Positions 17,348-27,438 of a stretch of 64,000 bases of DNA are shown here, piece after piece. The first letter of the stretch is position 1. Each line of letters begins with the position of its first letter. The notes below the pieces were generated by a model that saw nothing but the letters and a program-made list of their open reading frames with translations, was not told the DNA's origin and ran no database searches. A program made the position numbers and the translations under genes. Origin of the DNA: Terriglobus sp. RCC_193 (GTDB taxonomy: Bacteria > Acidobacteriota > Terriglobia > Terriglobales > Acidobacteriaceae). Where the stretch lies: the NCBI RefSeq assembly GCF_041355105.1, contig NZ_JBFUPK010000002.1:1122037-1186036 (forward strand), read 5' to 3'.

Positions 17348-18246
17348 TCGTATTCGCGGCTGACGGCCGCCAGTGATTCGCGCCACTCCGGCATCTGGAA
17401 GCCGAGCTTTGTTGCGAGCAGAGAACAGTTCATGCGCGAGTTTACGGGACGCCTGGCTGGGGTGGGATAGGCTTCGGTTGGCACCGGATGCAGCGTTGCG
17501 AATGTTACGTCCGACTGATGGTGCGAGGCCAGTCGAAGGATCTCTTCGGCAAAACCGAACCACGTTGTTTCTCCGCCGCTGCAGGCGTGATAACAGCCCT
17601 GAAGGTATCGCACCGCAGCTTCCGCATTCTCACCTGCCTTGTCGATGACGTGCAAGGCTAGACGCGCCAGATCGCGTGCCCACGTGGGCGCACCAAACTG
17701 ATCCGCGACAATGTTCATCGATTCGCGCTCGGATGCTACACGCAGGATGGTACGGAAGAAGTTTTTGCCGGTTGCACCGTAGACCCAGCTTGTTCGAAAG
17801 ATCACATATGCTGCGCCGCTCTGCGCGAGCATCTGCTCGCCCCGAAGCTTCGTACGGCCGTAGACGCTTAAAGGGTTGGTGGCATCACTTTCCATCCACG
17901 GCTTCGTCCCGTTGCCGGCGAAGACATAGTCCGTTGAAAAGTGGATGACCGGAATGTGCAGCGCGGCAGCTTCCTCCCCGAGAATGCCCGGGGCGATGGC
18001 GTTGATGGTCTCAGCGAGTTCGACTTCTGATTCGGCTTTATCGACTGCGGTGTACGCTGCGGCGTTGATGATCCACGAAGGCCGATGCTTGCGTATGTAC
18101 GAGCGAATTTCACCCGGCGACGCAAGGTTCATCTCTGCGCTGGTTGGCGCGAGTATGGGCTGATTGCGTAGACGCAACAGGTTGGCGATTTCACCGCCTA
18201 CTTGCCCCGACGCGCCCGTGACGAGAATGGGCGAAGGCGCGGTCAC
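17320..18246 (-). CDS. rfbD: dTDP-4-dehydrorhamnose reductase
   Basis: This 308-aa short-chain dehydrogenase begins with GTG one base after the rfbA stop. It shows the nucleotide-binding motif VTGASGQVGGEIA near the N-terminus, INAAAYTAVDKAESE, HFSTDYVFAG and the catalytic YGRTKLRGE. It reduces dTDP-4-keto-L-rhamnose with NAD(P)H to dTDP-L-rhamnose, the final step. It is the third gene of the leftward rfbB-rfbA-rfbD unit and its 3' end overlaps rfbC by 28 bp. Confidence 0.96.
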   Translation of the reverse strand: MTAPSPILVTGASGQVGGEIANLLRLRNQPILAPTSAEMNLASPGEIRSYIRKHRPSWIINAAAYTAVDKAESEVELAETINAIAPGILGEEAAALHIPVIHFSTDYVFAGNGTKPWMESDATNPLSVYGRTKLRGEQMLAQSGAAYVIFRTSWVYGATGKNFFRTILRVASERESMNIVADQFGAPTWARDLARLALHVIDKAGENAEAAVRYLQGCYHACSGGETTWFGFAEEILRLASHHQSDVTFATLHPVPTEAYPTPARRPVNSRMNCSLLATKLGFQMPEWRESLAAVSREYDQLRTAGSL

Positions 18247-18247
18247 G

Positions 18248-19123
18248 TTAATAAAACCGCTCTTTCAAGATGCGACGGAGGTAGACGGCATAGGAACTCT
18301 TGCCGATCTTCTGTGCCAGCTCTTCCAGTTGTTCGCTGGAGATCCAGCCTTTACGCCATGCGATCTCTTCCGGGCATGCGACTTTGAGACCCTGTCGGTG
18401 CTCAATCGCGTGGATAAAGTTGGAGGCTTCCAACAGCGAATCGTGCGTGCCTGTATCGAGCCACGCGATGCCGCGACCGAGAATCTCAACCTGAAGCTGG
18501 TCTTTGTTGAGATACCAACAATTGACATCGGTGATCTCAAGTTCGCCGCGTGACGAGGGTGTGATGCTCTCTGCCACTTCCACGATCTGCGAATCGTAGA
18601 AGTAGAGTCCGGTTACGGCGTAATTCGATTTTGGTTCTGCGGGCTTCTCCTGCAGAGAAAGAGCACGCCGTTGCTCATCGAACTCAACCACGCCGTAACG
18701 CTCCGGGTCGCTGACCGGGTAGGCAAAGACAGTGGCGCCTTGTTTGCGGCGCGATGCCGCTAACAGAGTCGCCTGCATGTCATGCCCAAAGAAGAGATTG
18801 TCGCCCAGAACAAGGCAGCAGCCATCGCCAGCGAGGAAATCGCGCCCAATCAGGAATGCCTGCGCAAGACCATCAGGAGAAGGCTGGACTGCATACTGAA
18901 TCGAAATGCCCCACTGCGAACCATCTCCAAGAAGGTGCTCAAAACGAGGCGTGTCCATCGGCGTGGAGATTAACAGGATCTCCTGGATGCCGGCCAGCAT
19001 AAGGGTCGACAGCGGATAGTAAACCATCGGCTTGTCGTATACGGGAAGAAGTTGCTTGGAGACAGGCAGCGTTACGGGGTGAAGGCGTGTTCCGGAGCCT
19101 CCGGCAAGAATGATTCCCTTCAC
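18248..19123 (-). CDS. rfbA: Glucose-1-phosphate thymidylyltransferase
   Basis: This 291-aa protein has the nucleotidyltransferase signature [16 protein letters not shown] followed by [18 protein letters not shown], then [10 protein letters not shown] with the metal-binding Asp and the short C-terminal helix. RmlA joins glucose-1-phosphate and dTTP to give dTDP-glucose. Its ATG overlaps the rfbB stop, so translation is coupled. Length and motifs are normal. Confidence 0.97.
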   Translation of the reverse strand: MKGIILAGGSGTRLHPVTLPVSKQLLPVYDKPMVYYPLSTLMLAGIQEILLISTPMDTPRFEHLLGDGSQWGISIQYAVQPSPDGLAQAFLIGRDFLAGDGCCLVLGDNLFFGHDMQATLLAASRRKQGATVFAYPVSDPERYGVVEFDEQRRALSLQEKPAEPKSNYAVTGLYFYDSQIVEVAESITPSSRGELEITDVNCWYLNKDQLQVEILGRGIAWLDTGTHDSLLEASNFIHAIEHRQGLKVACPEEIAWRKGWISSEQLEELAQKIGKSSYAVYLRRILKERFY

Positions 19124-20220
19124 TTCTGCACCTCACGAGCCGAGTAATTCTGCTCGATCCAGTTTCTATAGTCGCCGCTCGTCACTCCGTGCACCCACTC
19201 CTGATTTGCGAGGTACCACTCTACCGTTTTTCTTAGACCACTTTCAAAACTTTCCTGGGGTAACCAACCGAGTTCCGTCTCAATTTTGGTCGCATCGATG
19301 GCATAGCGTCGATCATGGCCAGGACGATCCTGAACATATGTGATGAGCTTGCTGTGCGGCACATGGATCGAGTTAGGAAGAAGCTCGTCCAACAATGCGC
19401 AAACGGTCTTCACGACATCGATATTGGTCCGCTGATTGCAGCCGCCGACGTTATATGTCTCGCCCACTTTGCCGCGTTCCAAAACGGCACGAATGGCCGA
19501 ACAATGATCCCTGACAAAGAGCCAGTCGCGAACCTGCAGTCCATCGCCATAAACAGGCAGAGGCCTGCCAGCCATAGCGTTATGGATGATGAGCGGGATC
19601 AACTTTTCCGGAAAATGGTACGGGCCATAGTTGTTCGAGCAGTTCGTCACCGTTGTCGGTAGGCCGTAGGTGTGGTGCCATGCGCGGACGAGATGATCGC
19701 TGGCTGCCTTGGACGCAGCATAGGGACTGTTCGGCGCGTACGGTGTCGTCTCTGAGAATGCGGGGGCGTCTGGCTCGAGCGTTCCATATACCTCATCCGT
19801 GGAGATGTGGTGGAAGCGGAACGTATCTCGTTCGTCACCTGTGAGAGTTTCGTAAAACTCACGCGCTGCGTTCAGCAATTGAAATGTGCCACCGATATTG
19901 GTGTCGAAAAATACCTGGGGGCCAAGAATCGAGCGGTCGACGTGGCTTTCTGCGGCGAAGTGAATGACGGCGCGAAAGCGGTGTTCTGCAAAGAGGCGCT
20001 TGAGCAGGTCAGCATCACAGATGTCGCCGTGAACGAACGTGTAGTTGGGGTTTTCCTTCAGCGACTCAAGCGTCAGCGGGTTGCCTGCGTAGGTTAGCTT
20101 GTCGAGATTGACGAGGGGAGTTCCAACTACATCAAACCAATCAAGTACAAAGTTGGCACCGATAAAGCCCGCACCACCTGTCACCAGTACGGGGGCCTTC
20201 TGGAAATTCATATCCACCAT
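19120..20220 (-). CDS. rfbB: dTDP-glucose 4,6-dehydratase
   Basis: Start choice: the longest frame begins with a TTG at 20235; ATGs at 20220 and 20211 (giving [13 protein letters not shown]) are more likely, though none has a strong ribosome site. The ~366-aa enzyme shows [34 protein letters not shown] and the catalytic [10 protein letters not shown]. It uses bound NAD+ to make dTDP-4-keto-6-deoxyglucose. It is the first gene of the leftward rhamnose unit. Confidence 0.95.
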   Translation of the reverse strand: MVDMNFQKAPVLVTGGAGFIGANFVLDWFDVVGTPLVNLDKLTYAGNPLTLESLKENPNYTFVHGDICDADLLKRLFAEHRFRAVIHFAAESHVDRSILGPQVFFDTNIGGTFQLLNAAREFYETLTGDERDTFRFHHISTDEVYGTLEPDAPAFSETTPYAPNSPYAASKAASDHLVRAWHHTYGLPTTVTNCSNNYGPYHFPEKLIPLIIHNAMAGRPLPVYGDGLQVRDWLFVRDHCSAIRAVLERGKVGETYNVGGCNQRTNIDVVKTVCALLDELLPNSIHVPHSKLITYVQDRPGHDRRYAIDATKIETELGWLPQESFESGLRKTVEWYLANQEWVHGVTSGDYRNWIEQNYSAREVQK

Positions 20221-20366
20221 CGTATATGACGGCAAACGGAATTGTGATCTCGTAGGAGGGATCAGGCAATGGCTGCACGGTAGCTCATCAACCAGACGAA
20301 GTTGCTCATTTCATGTGCCCGCAGGTCAAGCCAAAAAAGGTGATGCAATGAACGCCCGCGCCAACC

Positions 20367-21485
20367 TTAAGAGTGGTTCCAATAGGACCGCTGGCCAGTC
20401 AGCCTTAGCTTAAGGGAGAGAGGCAGTCGGGCTTCCATTCGACCAAGCTTATACCCAAGAAATTTCGCAAAGGTGAGCGTTGCTGCCCGGGGTATAGCCA
20501 AAGGGTCGTGTTCGCGCAGGTAATTGAACTCCGAGATGACAAACTTGCGGCCTTCACCACCTGCTCCACCAAAGGTTTCAATGAGCCATGGAGTGCGGGC
20601 GTGGTAAACGCCTGTGTCAAAGTAGCGAGACAGTACCTGGGAGAAGTTGAAGTCGTGAGAATGAACGACTTTGGCATCACTGCGGTAGACCGTTTTCCAG
20701 CCGCTCGACAGCAGTTGCGCTGCCATGGTCGCGTCTTCTCCAATGATGACTTCGGGATTGAAGCCGCCGACAGAATCAAAGGCATCGCGCCGGTACGCAG
20801 CGAAGCTATTTGAGAAAAACGCTACGCGAAAGCCTACCCGCTCGCGATCTTCGTAGACCCGGACATAGCTTGTCTCTGGATAGTTGAACAGCCGACCGTG
20901 GCGCTCGATTGCTCCCGCTTCCGGTCGGGGAAGCTGTCTCCCGAAGGCCGCTCCCACGGCTGCATCATCAAACGCGCTGATCAGGTTGCTCACCGAGTGG
21001 GCATCTGCCAACATAGCGTCCTGGGTCATAAACACCAGAATTTTTGCCTGCGGAACGAAGCTGGCGGCGAACTGCCTGCTCTTTCCATGGCGGAAGTCTC
21101 GCGCCAGAATGCTTTCCACCTGGAAGCCAGCTGCGGTTGCTGTCTCACGAGTCCGATCTTTGGATTGAGAGTCCAGAACCAGGATCTGGTCTGGGGCCAG
21201 ACCGGATGCCATTAGAGAATCTCTTAGTAGAGCAAACTCGGAGCCGGCGTTGTATGTGGGAATGATGACCGCGACGTCTTCCAGTTGGAAGCGATGCGGC
21301 TTGGAGGGGACATCGTCTGCAACCGCAATTGCTTCTGTTCGTTGAGATTTCTTGATCTGTGATGGAGTGAGAGCCGTTTCACGGTCTTCCTGTGCAAGAG
21401 CATCGAGCGACTTCCAGAACGATGATGTGTGCGATGCCACTATTGCCGTCTCCACTATTGGTAGCCCTTTCACTAAAGCCCCCAT
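20367..21485 (-). CDS. GT2 glycosyltransferase, rhamnosyltransferase-like
   Basis: This 372-aa protein has an N-terminal tail of about 70 residues, then a GT-A fold: VAVIIPTYNAGSEFALL, LVLDSQSKDRT, a variable region with FMTQDAMLAD (a DxD-like position), and GEDATMAAQLLSSGW typical of GT2 rhamnosyltransferases. The C-terminal ~100 residues resemble those of RfbF/RgpF-type enzymes, including SHDFNFSQVLSRYFDTGVYH. It lies just upstream of rfbB on the same strand, so rhamnose transfer is plausible but the acceptor is unknown. Confidence 0.88.
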   Translation of the reverse strand: MGALVKGLPIVETAIVASHTSSFWKSLDALAQEDRETALTPSQIKKSQRTEAIAVADDVPSKPHRFQLEDVAVIIPTYNAGSEFALLRDSLMASGLAPDQILVLDSQSKDRTRETATAAGFQVESILARDFRHGKSRQFAASFVPQAKILVFMTQDAMLADAHSVSNLISAFDDAAVGAAFGRQLPRPEAGAIERHGRLFNYPETSYVRVYEDRERVGFRVAFFSNSFAAYRRDAFDSVGGFNPEVIIGEDATMAAQLLSSGWKTVYRSDAKVVHSHDFNFSQVLSRYFDTGVYHARTPWLIETFGGAGGEGRKFVISEFNYLREHDPLAIPRAATLTFAKFLGYKLGRMEARLPLSLKLRLTGQRSYWNHS

Positions 21486-22047
21486 TTCTCACACCAAAGC
21501 TTGATGCTTGTTGAACGGTCGGCAAAAGTAAAGGTGCTGCTTAGTATCTTTCTTCCCTGATTGAAATTCAATCCAGAGGTTTGTCTTCAACTCGGCCGTG
21601 AGATTTCACTCAGGCACGCCAAGCTAATTCTAATCAATAACATTCCGCGAACGTTATTCAGCTTTGTGCGGAACCAAGATTGACAGACGAAAGACGGCAG
21701 GGTGATGACTTTTCGCGGCGGCGTGACCATTCTCAACTTGCCCCTTTTTGATGCACTGTTTTTAGACGCTCATTACACGGGGCGGCTCACTTTGGGTGCC
21801 AAATTGGTCAAGCGGTGCTCTGAGCAACAGATGTCCAGATTGTCGGTATCAGGTTGGAATATCTGCATTTAGGGCGTGATCCGCTCTCCGGCAGGCCTCT
21901 AAAGAGGTCAAACGTGCTCGATCGATCCAGTGGGGTGCAGGTAGAGAATGACGTAATGTGACGACGGACGAACGCCACGATGGCTTGTCTCATGAGGAAT
22001 CCATCGTGGACATATCCTTAAGAAGAACGGGCCTTTAGACTTAAAAT
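21486..22047. other. Intergenic region between divergent glycosyltransferase and wzi
   Basis: This 562-bp AT-richer stretch should carry the promoters of both divergent genes. A near-perfect palindrome GATTGAA-A-TTCAATC lies at 21559-21573, about 75 bp upstream of the glycosyltransferase, and could be a regulator site. I see no convincing gene here; the short minus-strand frame at 21808-21993 has no family features. Confidence 0.5.
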
Positions 22048-23970
22048 ATGGTGCTCGGAGAATCAGTGACTCGCTGGCAATCGTTCCTTTCGTTTTGTTC
22101 TATAGCTGCTCTTCCTTTTGCGGTTCATTCACCTCTCTTTGCACAGGTGGCCTCACCGATTCCGAATTTACCTGCCAGCGCCACATCCGCCGCTGGAACA
22201 TCGACTGTTTTTCAGCCCAATGTCGCGTTGTCCTTCATGCCTCCCGCTGCGTCGCGGCCTTATGCGGGGCGCCCGTATGTCTTTCAAAACGCCTTGCCCC
22301 CACGAGTTTCGGCTCCGCCGCAGGCAGTAGATAACTGGCGGGGCCCCTCACAGAGTTCTGATTTCACTACGACAGACCGTTTTGGCTCAACCAATGTACC
22401 CATGGATAGCTGGGTTTACCCGGCTTTGGAGCGCCTTGGAGCCATGGGATTCATCCCGTCACAAAACAGTTCCATTCGGCCATGGACCCGGATTGAGTGT
22501 ATGCGTCAGATCCGCGAGGCTGAAGAAAGCCTGGACACCTACGGGGTGAAGGAGAGCATTAACACTGAGGCGAGACGAATCATGTCTGATCTGGAGAAGG
22601 AGTTTGACCGGGCTCCCGACAGAAGCGGGATTGTTCTTGAATCCGCCTATGTTCGTTACGGCACGATTGCCGGCCCGGCTCTCACAGATGGATTCCACTT
22701 CGGTCAGACGTGGTGGAACGATTATGGGCGTCCACTGGGGCGAGGAAGCAGCGGAATTGCAGGCTACTCCATACGTGCGACTCACCGCCGTTTCTTCTTC
22801 TATGACAGGCAGGAGATGCAGCAGACTCCGACTATCCCCGCGCTTACCGCGTCCCAGGCGCAACTGTTTAATACGATCGATAACATTCCGTTCGGAAGCC
22901 CTGTTATTCCAGCTCCGTTCCCGGTGACGCCTGCGATGCCTGCATATACGCGCCAACGCCCGCTTGAACTGTATGCGGGTGTAGCGTTTGGCGGGAATGC
23001 GCTGTCGTTTGGAAAGCAGGCGTTGTACTGGGGACCCACGACGATGGGACCATGGGCGTTCTCAAGCAACGCGGAGCCAACGTACAACCTGCGTTTTGTT
23101 GCGACCCGGCCACACCCATTTCCTCTTGTGCCGTGGCTAGGAACCTATCGATTTGACGTGGTTTTTGGAAAGCTCTCGGGACACAAGTACCCGGCACGGC
23201 CCTATTACAACGGGCAAAAGTTCGATATGACACTGGGAAGTAATCTGGAGGTCAGCTTTACTCGGTGGTCCATTCTTTGGGGTGTAGGCCATCCGATGAC
23301 CTTAGGCTCGCTCGGGAGGAATTTTTTCAGCTCGAGTTCAACGGGTGCCACGTTCACATACGGTGACCGGACAGATCCGGGAGATCGCAAATCGGGCTTT
23401 GATATTCGGTATCGCGTTCCTGGCCTGCGCCGCCTAGTGACGATTTATGCGGATGCCTATGCCGATGATGAACTGAATCCCATTGCCGCTCCGCGGCGCG
23501 TTGCATGGGCGCCGGGTATCTACATTGCCCGACTGCCTTACCTGCCTCACATGGATTTTCGTTTCGAAGTCGCCAGTTCAGAAGAGATGAGCCAAGATGA
23601 AGGGGGTACCCGGTTCTTCTTGAACAACCAATATCGTGACGGGAATACAAACAAAGGGTTTCTGCTTGGGAATGCTGTGGGGCGGGATGGGAGAGCCTAC
23701 GAAGGCCGTACCGGATATTGGTTTTCCGCCCGAACCAAGGTTGAGCTGGGATATCGCCAGAGGGTTATCAGCAGTTTGTTTCTACCTGGTGGCGGAACCA
23801 CGAGCGATGCATTTTTGAATGCATCCTATGCCATTAATCGAGAATGGTCTGCGCAGGTCTTCGCCCAGTACGAACGCCATTTCATTCCCTCTCAGGCTCC
23901 TGGGTCCCAGCACAATGAGAGCGGATGGCTATCCATTACCTGGAATCCTAAGCTGCACTTTCCTCATTAA
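22048..23970 (+). CDS. Capsule assembly Wzi-family outer-membrane protein
   Basis: This protein of up to 640 aa has a signal peptide ending near VHSPLFAQ. A second start, GTG at 22066, has GGAG six bases upstream and may be the true one. After a Pro/Ala-rich linker comes a helical segment (WVYPALERLGAMGF to MRQIREAEE), then a long beta-rich part with many aromatic strands ending in YERHFIPSQA and a C-terminal aromatic strand. This matches Wzi-like beta-barrels that anchor or organise capsular polysaccharide at the surface. It faces the SLBB exporter gene, with a strong terminator between. Confidence 0.85.
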   Translation: MVLGESVTRWQSFLSFCSIAALPFAVHSPLFAQVASPIPNLPASATSAAGTSTVFQPNVALSFMPPAASRPYAGRPYVFQNALPPRVSAPPQAVDNWRGPSQSSDFTTTDRFGSTNVPMDSWVYPALERLGAMGFIPSQNSSIRPWTRIECMRQIREAEESLDTYGVKESINTEARRIMSDLEKEFDRAPDRSGIVLESAYVRYGTIAGPALTDGFHFGQTWWNDYGRPLGRGSSGIAGYSIRATHRRFFFYDRQEMQQTPTIPALTASQAQLFNTIDNIPFGSPVIPAPFPVTPAMPAYTRQRPLELYAGVAFGGNALSFGKQALYWGPTTMGPWAFSSNAEPTYNLRFVATRPHPFPLVPWLGTYRFDVVFGKLSGHKYPARPYYNGQKFDMTLGSNLEVSFTRWSILWGVGHPMTLGSLGRNFFSSSSTGATFTYGDRTDPGDRKSGFDIRYRVPGLRRLVTIYADAYADDELNPIAAPRRVAWAPGIYIARLPYLPHMDFRFEVASSEEMSQDEGGTRFFLNNQYRDGNTNKGFLLGNAVGRDGRAYEGRTGYWFSARTKVELGYRQRVISSLFLPGGGTTSDAFLNASYAINREWSAQVFAQYERHFIPSQAPGSQHNESGWLSITWNPKLHFPH

Positions 23971-23990
23971 CAGGAATGGCTACACGCTAC

Positions 23991-24039
23991 AAAGGGTTGA
24001 ACAGGAATCCGTTCTTCGCGATTCCTGTTCAACCCTTTT
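23991..24039. terminator. Bidirectional terminator between wzi and the SLBB exporter
   Basis: The arm starting GGGTTGAACAGGAATC (23994-24009) and GATTCCTGTTCAACCC (24020-24035) are perfect inverted repeats. Flanking AAA and TTT extend the stem to 19 bp with a 10-nt loop, giving T tracts in both directions. It lies between two convergent stops. Confidence 0.9.
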
Positions 24040-24042
24040 CGT

Positions 24043-26811
24043 TTACTTCAACACGTTGATTGCCGCGATACCCAGGCCGAATTGTCCGACGATTGTAGCT
24101 ATGTCCACAAGGTTGCGGAGCAGCGGACGCTTGTCCACACGCTCTGGGACCACGATCGCGTCACCCGGAAAGATGTGTGTCGAATCAAAGCCGCCGGTGA
24201 AGAGGGCAGTGGAGAATTGACGGCTAACAATGGAACCGTCGGCGTGCAGGATGTAGCTGCGGCTTACGTCGCCGGTGCGGGTACTACCCCCCGCTTGGCG
24301 GATATAGTCTCTGGCACGCTTATGCCCATCGAATATGAACGAACTCTGTGTGTAGACCGACCCATAGACGTCAACGCTTTGTGGCCGCTGGGGAATGGTG
24401 AACGTGTCGCCGTCTTCCAACGGAAGTTCTGGGATGTCATCGATCGATGAGCTTTCAGGGCGGATATTGAGGACGATTCGCCCGCTGGCGCTTAGTTGGT
24501 GGAGACTTGCGGCGACCGTGCGGGCACCCTGCAGAGCAGTGATGTCTGCCAATTGATCCTGGGGACTCAGTGTGGTGTTGGCGGAGTTGGCCTCGGCGAG
24601 CTTGACGCGACGATCGAGATCGTCCGCATATTCTGCGAGGCGCCGTTGTTGCACGGCCTTGGTGGATTCGCGTGTGAACTGGGAACCGTACAGGTAAGCG
24701 TCTTTTGTAAGGCCACCTGAGCGCGCGACGAGTTGCCGCAAGGTTTCACCGGGAGTGACACTGTAGATGCCAGATGCGAGGAACTCTCCCTGGAGGCGGA
24801 CGAATTTAGTCTGCTGCGATTGCGGAACTCGAATGTCGGCCTTGGAGAAGACGGTGACGATATCACCGGGCTGAAGTTCGAGGTTCTGCGAAGCTTCGCC
24901 GTCGATGACTGCACGGCCAAGGTTGAACGACAGCAGCTTCGTGGTGAGGTCGGTCTTGTCCAGACGCTGGATGACTGCGTAGGCCCAGTCGATCTCAGGC
25001 GCTGCCAGGACTACCGAGTTCTTGACAGGAAAACGCTGTGCCGTGCCGGTGACTGCCGAGCTGAACGATGTACCGGATGCGCTATTCAGAGGCGCATCGG
25101 AGCTTTGGGACGAAATATTTGCAGGGGACGACGATGTCCCGCGTTGGGTTCGGGCGGCGTTCTGCGCATTGCTGTCGGTGCGGCCAGTGGCAGCCGTGTT
25201 TGACGACTGAGCGAAATTCGGGTTGTCGGGGTTCAGCTCTCGCTGACGAGCCGTTGCCTGTGTCGATCCCTGTCCATTGAGCGGGTCGGATAAGTTGTCG
25301 CCGTAAACGTTGAGGTCGCTGTCACGGGCATTTGGCGATGCGATGGCCAAAGCCGCGCGCGGAGGCGAGATTCCTACCCCGTTGACTTGCGTGGCGGGGG
25401 CGTCGGGAGCATATCGGCGAACATCCGGGTTGGACTCGAGAATGGGGAGACCGAGCTTGTTACGCTGTGCCCAGTAATCACGTGTCAGCAACGCTTCCTT
25501 ATCGGGAATGAGATCGCGGACGCGCATTCCAGGAAACCAGGTGAAGCGTCGAGGATCAGCGACATTGCCTCGCAGGGTAACGGCATCTTTGAAACGGTCT
25601 ACGATTGGAGCTATTTCGAGAATGTCACCATCGGCAAGTGTGGTCGACATGCCAGTTGCATCGAGAGAGACGTCTTGAACGGAACGAGTGTCGTCGCTGC
25701 GGCGGATACGCTCCAGGCGGATATTCTTGTCCCGCGCCAGCGTGGCAAGACCACCTCCAAGAGCGAGGACATCCTTGACGGTGCTCTCATGATTGAGTTC
25801 GTAGAGCGCTGGCTGGTTCACGGTTCCAGCGAGAGCCACCATGGGGCCGACGGGCGGAATATAGACGACGTCACCGGAGATAAGAGGCACATCCTTGGAC
25901 TTGTCTCCCTTGATGAGCAAGTCGTACAGATCGAGAGTTGTTATTGTCTCTTTCCCACGCTTCAGCTGAATGTTTCTCATGCTGCCAGCTGTGGTGGGAC
26001 CTCCACTGGCGAAGATTGCGTTTACGAGCGTGCTTAAGGAACTTACGGTGTAACTGCCGGGCTGCTTTGCTTCGCCGACCACGAAAATCTGGATTGAACG
26101 CAGTTGGCCCATATTCACATTGAGGTCAAAGTTGTGAAAGACGCGGCTCACCTGCGAGCGCAGGAAGTCTGTGAGGTTCGCAAACGGCACACCGGAGACG
26201 TGCACGGTACCAATCTGCGGGATGTAGATGGCGCCAGAACGATCAACGGTAAAGTGTCCGTCGAGGGTTACCTGCCCCCACATGCGAATGAGCAATTCGT
26301 CCCCGGGGCCGATGACATAGTCTGGGGTGACCGGAATCCGGTTGACGGGCGCGAACGTTGTGGGGGTGTTGACGAAGAGATTGGCGCCGTAGATGGGCAG
26401 GACCTTGCCAACGGATGCAGCGACGAGACGCTGAAATTCGCTCAACTGAACAGGGGGCTCAGGCTGATTGCGGTTCACGATGCGACCATTTCGCTCGGTC
26501 AGCTGATCCTGGTTCTGTTGATTCTGAGTGGTCGACTGTTGAGTAGGGGTGAGGTCTGGAGCTCTCATCGTCTGGGTCTGATCTGAGCCAGATGAGCCGT
26601 CCATGGGAGTGTTTGTCTGCGAGCCGTTCTGAGTATTCTGCTGTGCTGCGGAGCCACTCTGGGATTGGTCAGATGTCTGCGGTGACGCTCCGGAAAACAG
26701 GCCGCCGCCGAGTTGCGCGTTGAATCCCGCAGCGGCTGCGATGGTTGGCACCGAAAAAGCAAAAATGGTAGAAAAAACTGCAACAAGGACTGCGGGGCGC
26801 TTCATAGACAT
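24043..26811 (-). CDS. SLBB-domain polysaccharide export protein (Wza/OPX-like)
   Basis: This 922-aa protein has a signal peptide (AVFSTIFAFSVPTIAAAA) but no lipobox Cys, unlike E. coli Wza. A Gln/Ser/Asn-rich stretch covers about residues 28-115. The Poly_export domain follows (DYVIGPGDELLIRMWG near 165), then several SLBB beta-grasp units (e.g. VGEAKQPGSYTV and LAGTVNQPALYEL). A low-complexity Ser/Asn/Thr insert lies at about 500-600, and more SLBB-like units end near the C-terminus (VDVYGSVYTQSSFIF). It should form the periplasm/outer-membrane channel for the polysaccharide. Confidence 0.9.
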   Translation of the reverse strand: MSMKRPAVLVAVFSTIFAFSVPTIAAAAGFNAQLGGGLFSGASPQTSDQSQSGSAAQQNTQNGSQTNTPMDGSSGSDQTQTMRAPDLTPTQQSTTQNQQNQDQLTERNGRIVNRNQPEPPVQLSEFQRLVAASVGKVLPIYGANLFVNTPTTFAPVNRIPVTPDYVIGPGDELLIRMWGQVTLDGHFTVDRSGAIYIPQIGTVHVSGVPFANLTDFLRSQVSRVFHNFDLNVNMGQLRSIQIFVVGEAKQPGSYTVSSLSTLVNAIFASGGPTTAGSMRNIQLKRGKETITTLDLYDLLIKGDKSKDVPLISGDVVYIPPVGPMVALAGTVNQPALYELNHESTVKDVLALGGGLATLARDKNIRLERIRRSDDTRSVQDVSLDATGMSTTLADGDILEIAPIVDRFKDAVTLRGNVADPRRFTWFPGMRVRDLIPDKEALLTRDYWAQRNKLGLPILESNPDVRRYAPDAPATQVNGVGISPPRAALAIASPNARDSDLNVYGDNLSDPLNGQGSTQATARQRELNPDNPNFAQSSNTAATGRTDSNAQNAARTQRGTSSSPANISSQSSDAPLNSASGTSFSSAVTGTAQRFPVKNSVVLAAPEIDWAYAVIQRLDKTDLTTKLLSFNLGRAVIDGEASQNLELQPGDIVTVFSKADIRVPQSQQTKFVRLQGEFLASGIYSVTPGETLRQLVARSGGLTKDAYLYGSQFTRESTKAVQQRRLAEYADDLDRRVKLAEANSANTTLSPQDQLADITALQGARTVAASLHQLSASGRIVLNIRPESSSIDDIPELPLEDGDTFTIPQRPQSVDVYGSVYTQSSFIFDGHKRARDYIRQAGGSTRTGDVSRSYILHADGSIVSRQFSTALFTGGFDSTHIFPGDAIVVPERVDKRPLLRNLVDIATIVGQFGLGIAAINVLK

Positions 26812-27438
26812 TATTTATATTCTCTTCCGAGATTCCTTGAATTTCGGCCGTGTCGTCGGTTCTGCCATCACACGTCTGAAGTACAGTACACCGCCAGGAC
26901 AGCCGCTTGCAGATCGTGTAACGGACACTGGTTCAGATACCATCAGAGATGCGGGCGCATTTTGCACCGATCGTGCGAGATATCTGACTTCGACGAGCCG
27001 GAGAGGTTTCCTGGCCTGTCCAGATGAGAGAGTCGATTGCGCCAATCTCCTGAACCATGTTCGCAGTAGCCCATATATTAAAGGATATCCCAGCGCCACA
27101 TAGTACAGCAATTACTCCCGGCAAAGGTACCCTGTCAGGTCCTTGCGCACTGGCTTGGAGCCGGTACAATCAAATTTTATGAACCACGTAACGTCGCCTG
27201 TTGCTCGGTCTATAACGCAACCTCATGCCGGATTCAACGATGCCGGTCGAGCGCTTTCATAAGAGCCGACTTGTCGACCAAGCGTGGTATCTCGTTTATT
27301 GGACACTCCAGGGCAACGACCAGACGATCGAAAATCCATCGACAATCGCTTCGATCCTGTTACATGGGTGATTTGTCAGTAAAAGCGATTCGAAACAGTC
27401 AGATCCGTTCGTCAGACGGAAGTGCAGGCAGATAATTC
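26812..27438. other. Intergenic region between the divergent exporter and Wzz-like genes
   Basis: This 627-bp stretch probably holds two divergent promoters. Short frames on both strands (for example 26815-27111 and 26933-27169 on the minus strand) have hydrophobic runs but no recognisable family or ribosome site, so I do not call a gene. Confidence 0.5.

Noticed and set aside
26815-27111. 98-aa hydrophobic frame between the exporter and Wzz-like genes
   Set aside because: No family match and no ribosome site; the region is better explained as divergent promoters.
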